Source: Gammaproteobacteria bacterium
Lineage (GTDB): Bacteria > Pseudomonadota > Gammaproteobacteria > Burkholderiales > Gallionellaceae
Direction: 5' to 3'
Assembly: GCA_018814405.1 (NCBI GenBank)
Contig: JAHIZO010000004.1
Coordinates: 62,001 to 126,000, forward strand
DNA: 64,000 nt
Part shown: piece by piece, positions 58,559 through 64,000 of the stretch
How positions within the stretch are numbered: position 1 is the first letter of the stretch
Layout of the letters: each line of letters starts with the position of its first letter
Notes under the pieces: model-generated
Database searches by the model: none
What the model saw: only the letters and a program-made list of their open reading frames with translations
Told to the model about the DNA's origin: nothing
Made by a program: the position numbers and the translations under genes

Positions 58559-58822
58559 ATGACCTGCGTCGACATCCTGTACATCGGGCGTCCCAGCGAG
58601 TTCCTGCTGACGACCTCGGAACGGATGGAAGTGCCGGCTGCGGCTCCCACGCTGCAGCAGCTGCTGGGCAGCTTGCGTGCGCGCGGTGAGCGCTGGGCCT
58701 ACGAGCTCGATGCGCGGTATGTGATGTGCACGGTCAACCGGGTTCCGGCTGTCGCATCGGCACGCCTCGCGGCGGGAGACGAGATCGGCATCTATTCGCG
58801 CAAGTCCATCTTCGAGGCGTAG
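58559..58822 (+). CDS. MoaD/ThiS-like beta-grasp protein without C-terminal Gly-Gly
   Basis: An 87-residue protein resembling MoaD: APTLQQLLGSLRARGERWA, MCTVNRVPAVASARLAAGDE, IGIYSRKSIFEA. Real MoaD ends in Gly-Gly, which is thiocarboxylated; this one ends FEA. It sits between nitrate transport and nitrite reductase genes and ahead of a molybdopterin nitrate reductase, suggesting a cofactor or protein-protein role. The ATG with GGGAAAG upstream is chosen; one 12 bases earlier is possible. Confidence 0.75.
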   Translation: MTCVDILYIGRPSEFLLTTSERMEVPAAAPTLQQLLGSLRARGERWAYELDARYVMCTVNRVPAVASARLAAGDEIGIYSRKSIFEA

Positions 58823-58869
58823 TGCGTCGCATCGGAACGGTTGAATTGAACGGCAGTACGGCAGGCGAA

Positions 58870-58925
58870 GGATCGCACCCAACGGCGGGCGCAATCCGGC
58901 AGATGATAACGACAAAGGCGTCGTT
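58870..58925 (+). promoter_or_regulatory. ANTAR (NasT) target leader 2: paired hexaloop hairpins inside the operon
   Basis: P1: GGATcGCaCCC-[AACGGC]-GGGcGCaATCC, nine pairs with two mismatches. P2: AACGAC-[AAAGGC]-GTCGTT, six perfect pairs. Loop sequences are identical to those of leader 1, with A1 and G4 in each. P2 overlaps the following terminator. No sigma-54 box is seen before it, so read-through from nrt is likely. Confidence 0.88.
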
Positions 58926-58966
58926 TCGGCCCACCCGGACGGGTAGGGATCGGACGACGTTTTTTT
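58914..58966 (+). terminator. Leader terminator before nirB
   Basis: CGTCGT pairs with ACGACG, and CCCACCC pairs with GGGTAGGG around a GGAC loop; flanking AAAGG pairs with the T-run. Seven T follow. It lies 17 bases before nirB and would block nirBD-nasA unless antiterminated. Confidence 0.92.
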
Positions 58967-58983
58967 ATTGAGAGGAGTGCAAG

Positions 58984-61428
58984 ATGGAACAAGACAAGAA
59001 GCGGCTGGTGGTGGTCGGAAACGGCATGGCGGGTATACGCACCATCGAGGAATTGCTCAAGATGTCGGCGGATGAATTCGACATCACCGTGTTCGGCGCC
59101 GAGCCACAGCCCAACTACAACCGCATCCTGCTGTCGCCCGTGCTGTCCGGCGAGATGCCGTTCCAGGACACGGTGCTGAACGACTGGAACTGGTACGAGG
59201 AAAACCACATCACCCTGCACACGGGCAAGACGGTGACAAAGATCGACCGCATGCGCTGCACGGTGGAAACGGAGGACGGCATCGTCGTTCCCTACGACCG
59301 TCTGCTGATCGCCACCGGTTCCAATCCCATCATGCTGCCGGTCCCCGGCATAGACCTGCCCGGCGTGATCGGCTATCGCAGCATCGCCGACGTGGAGCAG
59401 ATGCTGGCCGCGGCGCAGCCGGGCAAGCGTGCGGTGGTGATCGGCGGCGGCCTGCTCGGGCTGGAAGCGGCGAACGGTCTGTCGCTGCGTGGCATGGAGG
59501 TGTCCGTGGTGCATCTGTGCGAATGGCCGATGGAGCGCCAGCTGGACAAGGTCGGCGGCGGACTGCTGAAAGAGGCGCTGGAGAAGCGCGGTCTGAAGTT
59601 CTATCTGTCGCGCCAGACCGACGCCATCCTCGGCGAGACGGCGGTCACCGGACTGAGATTTAAAGATGGCGAAGAGATCGCTGCCGATCTGGTGGTGATG
59701 TCGGCGGGCATCCGCCCCAACATCGCGTTGGCCAAGTCGGCCGGCATCCATTGCGAGCGCGGCATCATGGTGAGCGACACCATGCAAACCTACGACCCGA
59801 AGATATATGCGGTGGGGGAGTGCGTGCAGCATCGCGGGCAGACTTACGGTCTGGTCGCGCCGCTGTTCGAGCAGGCCAAGGTGGCGGCGAACCATCTCGC
59901 GCAATACGGCCGGATGCGCTACGAAGGCTCGTCCGTCTCGACCAAACTCAAGGTGACCGGCATCGACCTGTTCTCCGCCGGCGATTTCAATCCGGTGGCG
60001 GGGGATGACGAGCTGTTGCTGCAGGATGCGGCGCGCGGCGTGTACAAGAAGCTGGTGCTGCGCGACAACAAGCTGCGCGGGGCGGTGATGTACGGTGACA
60101 CCGTGGACGGTCCCTGGTATTTCCAGATGATGCGCGACGGCACCGATGTGTCCGAGATGCGCGAGCACCTGCTGTTCGGCCAGATGCACCTCGGCGACTC
60201 CGGCCACGGTGCCGGCGCCAGCGTGGCCAACATGCCGGACACGGCCGAGATCTGCGGCTGCAACGGCGTGTGCAAGGGCAGCATCGTCGATGCCATCGTC
60301 GACAAGAAACTGTTCACGCTGGACGAGGTGCGCGCCCATACCAAGGCCTCCGCCTCCTGCGGCTCGTGCACCGGGCTGGTGGAAGCGATCCTGGCGAACA
60401 CGCTGGGCGGCGACTATTCCGCCAAACCGAGCAAGAAGCCGATCTGCGCCTGCACCGAGCACGCGCATCAGGATATGTACAAGACGATACGCGCGCGCGG
60501 ATTGAAGAGCATCCCTGAGCTGATGCAGGCGCTGGAGTGGAAGACGGCGGACGGCTGCCATGTGTGCCGACCCGCGCTCAACTACTATTTGCTGGCCGCC
60601 TGGCCGGGCGAGTATGTGGACGACAGCCGCTCGCGTTTCATCAACGAGCGCGTGCACGCCAACATCCAGAAGAACGGCACCTATTCGGTGATCCCGCGCA
60701 TCTGGGGCGGCGTCACCTCGCCTGCGCAACTGCGTGCCATCGCCGAGATCGCCGAACGCCATGAAGTGCCCACCGTGCACATCACCGGCGGACAGCGCAT
60801 CGGTCTGTACGGCATCACCAAGGAGAACCTGCCGAAGATGTGGGCCGAGCTGGTCGAGGCGGGTTTCGTCTCCGGCCATGCCTACGGCAAATCCTTGCGC
60901 ACGGTGAAGACCTGCGTCGGCTCGGAGTGGTGCCGCTTCGGCACGCAGGACTCCACCGGCCTCGGCATCATGGTCGAGCAGATGACCTGGGGTTCGTGGA
61001 CGCCGCACAAGTTCAAGATCGCGGTGTCCGGCTGCCCGCGCAATTGCGCCGAGGCCACCATCAAGGATTTCGGCATTGTCTGCGTGGACTCGGGTTACGA
61101 GATACATGTCGGCGGCAACGGCGGCGTCAAGGTGCGCGTCACCGATTTCCTGTGCAAGGTGTCAAGTGAAGCCGAGGTGCTGGAATATTGCGGCGCCTTC
61201 ATGCAACTGTACCGCGAGGACGCCCATTACCTGGACCGCACCGCACCGTGGATAGAACGCGTCGGCCTGCCTTTCGTCAAGCGCCACATCGTCGATGACG
61301 CAGAGGGCCGTGCCGAGTTGTACGCGCGCTTCCTCAAGTCGCAGCAATATTCGCAGGACGACCCGTGGAAAGAGCGCGCCGAAGGCAAAGAAGCGCATGA
61401 GTTCACCGCACTCGCCACCATCGTATAA
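58984..61428 (+). CDS. nirB: NADH-dependent nitrite reductase large subunit NirB
   Basis: An 814-residue enzyme reducing nitrite to ammonium. FAD/NADH domains occupy about 1-300 (VVVGNGMAGIRTIEELL, AVVIGGGLLGLEAANGL). A BFD-like [2Fe-2S] domain at about 421-465 has CGCNGVCKGS and SCGSCTGL. The sirohaem/[4Fe-4S] domain has TCVGSEWCRFG (about 642) and SGCPRNCAEA (about 682). AGAGGAG precedes the ATG. Confidence 0.97.
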   Translation: MEQDKKRLVVVGNGMAGIRTIEELLKMSADEFDITVFGAEPQPNYNRILLSPVLSGEMPFQDTVLNDWNWYEENHITLHTGKTVTKIDRMRCTVETEDGIVVPYDRLLIATGSNPIMLPVPGIDLPGVIGYRSIADVEQMLAAAQPGKRAVVIGGGLLGLEAANGLSLRGMEVSVVHLCEWPMERQLDKVGGGLLKEALEKRGLKFYLSRQTDAILGETAVTGLRFKDGEEIAADLVVMSAGIRPNIALAKSAGIHCERGIMVSDTMQTYDPKIYAVGECVQHRGQTYGLVAPLFEQAKVAANHLAQYGRMRYEGSSVSTKLKVTGIDLFSAGDFNPVAGDDELLLQDAARGVYKKLVLRDNKLRGAVMYGDTVDGPWYFQMMRDGTDVSEMREHLLFGQMHLGDSGHGAGASVANMPDTAEICGCNGVCKGSIVDAIVDKKLFTLDEVRAHTKASASCGSCTGLVEAILANTLGGDYSAKPSKKPICACTEHAHQDMYKTIRARGLKSIPELMQALEWKTADGCHVCRPALNYYLLAAWPGEYVDDSRSRFINERVHANIQKNGTYSVIPRIWGGVTSPAQLRAIAEIAERHEVPTVHITGGQRIGLYGITKENLPKMWAELVEAGFVSGHAYGKSLRTVKTCVGSEWCRFGTQDSTGLGIMVEQMTWGSWTPHKFKIAVSGCPRNCAEATIKDFGIVCVDSGYEIHVGGNGGVKVRVTDFLCKVSSEAEVLEYCGAFMQLYREDAHYLDRTAPWIERVGLPFVKRHIVDDAEGRAELYARFLKSQQYSQDDPWKERAEGKEAHEFTALATIV

Positions 61429-61439
61429 GGAGAACTGGA

Positions 61440-61766
61440 ATGAACTGGATACAAGTCGGCAATCTGGAAGACATCCCGCGTCAGGGTTCGCGGGTGGTCA
61501 AGACCGCAACAGGCGAGATCGCGCTGTTCCGCAGCGTGGACGATCAGGTGTTCGCACTCAATAACCGCTGCCCGCACAAAGGCGGGCCGCTGTCGCAAGG
61601 CATCGTGCACGGCAAACGCGTCACCTGTCCGCTGCACAGCTGGGTAATCGATCTGGAGAGTGGCGAGGCCATCTCACCGGACAGCGGATGCGCACATCGG
61701 CTTGAAGTGCGCGTCGCCCACGGCGAATTGTTTCTCGAAGCCGAGGCGGGAGTATGCAAAGCATGA
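61440..61766 (+). CDS. nirD: Nitrite reductase small subunit NirD with intact Rieske ligands
   Basis: A 108-residue Rieske-fold partner of NirB. Cluster ligands are complete: C44 and H46 (CPHKGGPL), C63 and H66 (CPLHSW), so it probably holds a [2Fe-2S] cluster, unlike E. coli NirD, which lacks these residues. AAGGAG is upstream. Overlaps nasA by four bases. Confidence 0.94.
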   Translation: MNWIQVGNLEDIPRQGSRVVKTATGEIALFRSVDDQVFALNNRCPHKGGPLSQGIVHGKRVTCPLHSWVIDLESGEAISPDSGCAHRLEVRVAHGELFLEAEAGVCKA

Positions 61767-64000
61767 TTGCACCGAAGGCCATACGTACCGCCTGCCCGTA
61801 CTGCGGCGTGGGCTGCGGCGTACTGGCCACGGTGGCGGAAGATGGCGCAGTGCGTGTGTCCGGTGACGCGCAGCATCCGGCCAACCTCGGGCGCTTATGC
61901 TCCAAGGGTGCGGCGCTGGCCGAGACGCTGGGCGGCGACGGGCGGCTGCTGCATCCCGTCGTGGATGGGGCGCAAGCGTCCTGGGAGGTGGCGCTGGCGC
62001 GCGTGGCCGATGGCTTCAAGCAGGTCATCACCGAACACGGGCCGGAAGCGGTGGCGTTCTACGTCTCGGGTCAGCTGCTGACCGAGGATTACTACGTCGC
62101 CAACAAACTGATGAAAGGTTTCATCGGCAGCGCCAACATCGACACCAATTCGCGCCTGTGCATGTCCACGGCGGTGGCGGCGCACAAGCGCGCCTTCGGC
62201 GCCGATGCGGTGCCGGTCTGTTATGAGGATATCGAGGCGGCGGACCTGGTGGTCATCGTCGGTTCCAACTATGCGTGGGCGCATCCGGTGCTGTACCAGC
62301 GTCTGGCCGCGGCGAAGAAGGCTCGCCCGGAGATGCGGGTGGTGGTGGTCGACCCGCGCCGCACGGCGACCTGCGACATCGCCGACCTGCACTTGGCCAT
62401 CGTGCCCGGAAGCGATGCGTACCTGTTCAACGGCCTGCTGCATCACCTGCGGCGCGAGGATGCACTTGATCTGGCTTACGTCGAGGCACATGTGGAGGGA
62501 TTCGCTGCGGCGTTCGAAGCGGCGCGTTCGGTCAACTCCATCCCTGCGGTGGCGCAGGTTTGCGGCGTCGCCGAGACTGACATCGGCGAATTCTTCCGCC
62601 TGTTCGCGCGCACCGAACGTTGCGTGACCATCTTCTCGCAAGGGATCAATCAATCTTCCAGCGGCGTGGACAAGGCCAATGCGATCATCAACGTGCATCT
62701 GGCCACGGGCAGGATCGGGCGTCCCGGCATGGGGCCGTTCTCGGTGACTGGCCAGCCGAATGCGATGGGCGGACGCGAGGTGGGCGGGCTGGCCAATCAG
62801 CTGGCGGCGCACATGGATTTTTCCGATGCGGCCAGCATCAATCTGGTGGCGCGATTCTGGGATGCACCGAACATCGCGCAGCAACCCGGACTGAAAGCGG
62901 TAGACATGTTCCAGGCCATCGCGGATGGCAAGATCAAGGCGGTGTGGATCATGGGCACCAATCCGGTGGTGAGCATGCCGGATGCGGATCGTGTGCGCGC
63001 CGCTTTGCTGGATTGCGAACTGGTGGTGGTGTCCGATTGCGTGCTGCATACCGACACTACGGCCTGTGCCGATATCCTGCTGCCGGCTGCAGGCTGGGGC
63101 GAGAAGGACGGGGCGGTGACCAATTCAGAGCGGCGCATCTCGCGCCAGCGGGCTTTCCTGCCCGCGGCAGGCGAGGCGAGGCCGGACTGGTGGATCATCA
63201 CTCAAGTCGCCCAGCGCATGGGCTTCGGCGCGGCATTCGCGTACAGCAGACCTGCGCAGATATTCAACGAGCATGCCCGGCTGTCCGGCTTTGAGAACGC
63301 GGGGCAGCGCGCCTTCGACATCAGTGCGTTGTCTGGATTGGATGAGTCCGCATATGATGCACTGCAACCGCTGCAGTGGCCGCTCGATGCGCGCTCGCCC
63401 GCCGGGACGCAACGCATGTTCGCCGACGGGAAGTTCTGCACGCCCAGCGGCAAGGCGCATATGGTGGCGGTCGCGCCGTGCCTGCCCGCCGTGTCGACCG
63501 ATGACGATTTCCCGCTGCGGCTGAACACCGGCCGCATCCGTGACCAGTGGCACACCATGACCCGCACCGGCAAAGTGCCTAGACTGAATGCACATCAATG
63601 GGAACCCTTCGTGCAGATCCATGCACACGATGCGGAAGATCGACTGCTGCAGGATGGCACGCTGGCGCGCATCACCAGCCGGCACGGCACGATGTTGGCG
63701 CGGGTGCAGGTCAGCGCCGAGCAGCGCATCGGTTCGCTGTTCGCGCCCATGCACTGGAGCGATGCGTTTGCGAAAGCGGCCCGGGTGGACGCGCTGGTCG
63801 CTCCCATCACCGACCCGATCTCCGGCCAGCCGGAATCCAAACACACGCCGGTGCGGATCGAGCCCTATCGGCCCGCCTGGCAGGGCTTCGTGCTGAGCCG
63901 CAACAGGCTGGAACTGCCGGGCGCAGACTATTGCGCCAGTTCGCAGGGCGACGGCTATTGGCGGCATGAACTTGCGGGCGAGCTGGCGCCGGAGGACTGG
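61763..64000 (+). CDS. nasA: Assimilatory nitrate reductase catalytic subunit NasA (partial)
   Basis: The first 746 codons of a molybdopterin oxidoreductase; the gene continues past the window (family about 900 residues). The N-terminal [4Fe-4S] motif uses C11, C14, C18 and C46 (CPYCGVGCG, GRLCSKG). C133 in NSRLCMSTAV is the likely molybdenum ligand. GQPNAMGGREVGGLANQLAA is typical of NasA. ATG 61763 overlaps the nirD stop and has GGGAG ten bases upstream; ATG 61754 is a close alternative. Confidence 0.94.
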   Translation, partial: MIAPKAIRTACPYCGVGCGVLATVAEDGAVRVSGDAQHPANLGRLCSKGAALAETLGGDGRLLHPVVDGAQASWEVALARVADGFKQVITEHGPEAVAFYVSGQLLTEDYYVANKLMKGFIGSANIDTNSRLCMSTAVAAHKRAFGADAVPVCYEDIEAADLVVIVGSNYAWAHPVLYQRLAAAKKARPEMRVVVVDPRRTATCDIADLHLAIVPGSDAYLFNGLLHHLRREDALDLAYVEAHVEGFAAAFEAARSVNSIPAVAQVCGVAETDIGEFFRLFARTERCVTIFSQGINQSSSGVDKANAIINVHLATGRIGRPGMGPFSVTGQPNAMGGREVGGLANQLAAHMDFSDAASINLVARFWDAPNIAQQPGLKAVDMFQAIADGKIKAVWIMGTNPVVSMPDADRVRAALLDCELVVVSDCVLHTDTTACADILLPAAGWGEKDGAVTNSERRISRQRAFLPAAGEARPDWWIITQVAQRMGFGAAFAYSRPAQIFNEHARLSGFENAGQRAFDISALSGLDESAYDALQPLQWPLDARSPAGTQRMFADGKFCTPSGKAHMVAVAPCLPAVSTDDDFPLRLNTGRIRDQWHTMTRTGKVPRLNAHQWEPFVQIHAHDAEDRLLQDGTLARITSRHGTMLARVQVSAEQRIGSLFAPMHWSDAFAKAARVDALVAPITDPISGQPESKHTPVRIEPYRPAWQGFVLSRNRLELPGADYCASSQGDGYWRHELAGELAPEDW

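Noticed and set aside
58792-61107. 771-codon open frame opposite nirB
   Set aside because: It is antisense to a fully recognisable nirB, has no family motif and is His/Arg/Asp-rich as expected of a GC-rich mirror frame.
61895-63049. 384-codon open frame opposite nasA
   Set aside because: Antisense to nasA, which has all expected cofactor motifs; composition typical of a shadow frame.

Overview
The window looks like a contiguous piece of a betaproteobacterial chromosome. Gene orders typical of that class are present: dacA-dat-ybeD-lipB, argB-HAD-slmA, lolB-ispE-tRNA-Gln-prs-rplY-pth-ychF, proS/rppH divergent and dut-coaBC. Base composition is even throughout, and no transposase, phage gene or CRISPR array was found. 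The mix of a PrrBA/RegBA redox pair, flagellar motility, energy-taxis receptors and assimilatory nitrate reduction suggests a Nitrosomonadales member, possibly Gallionellaceae (Sideroxydans-like). That taxonomic guess is inference only.

Bases 1-13400 are a motility and chemotaxis block. It holds a decayed chemoreceptor, a soluble zinc-binding (CZB) chemoreceptor, cheR, and a cheB reduced to its methylesterase domain. On the minus strand lies an Aer-like sensor split into two overlapping genes (PAS protein, then HAMP/CZB chemoreceptor) behind a sigma-28-type promoter. Next comes the late flagellar operon flhB, flhA, flhF, flhG, fliA, motC, motD. FliA, encoded here, is the sigma factor that would read the PAS/MCP promoter.

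Bases 13400-34800 hold lipoate and cell-wall genes (lipB, ybeD, dat, a DacA/DacC-like protein with an altered KTG box), an HDOD protein, a PrrBA-type redox two-component pair, and a copper-uptake cluster (OprC/NosA-like TonB receptor plus two PCuAC-type periplasmic proteins). A heat-shock gene, argB, slmA, leuA, several membrane/periplasmic genes, proS, rppH and two small unknown or lipoprotein genes follow.

Bases 34800-54500 are mostly housekeeping: dut, coaBC, a bacteriohemerythrin, mutM, a Gld-type ABC exporter, a TPR lipoprotein, lolB, ispE, tRNA-Gln(TTG), prs, rplY, pth, ychF, a second HDOD protein, rhlE, nfsB-like, srkA, ychJ and a B12-binding radical SAM protein. A MITE-like inverted-repeat element lies after rhlE.

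Bases 54500-64000 are a nitrate-assimilation locus: nasT (ANTAR antiterminator), a sigma-54 promoter, nrtABC (nitrate ABC importer), a MoaD-like gene, nirB, nirD and nasA, which runs off the right edge. Two separate leaders each carry a pair of hexaloop hairpins (loops AACGGC and AAAGGC) whose second hairpin overlaps an intrinsic terminator. One precedes nrtA and the other lies inside the operon before nirB. This gives a model in which NtrC/sigma-54 starts transcription and NasT must release termination twice, once for transport and once for reduction. This two-checkpoint arrangement is the most notable system in the window.
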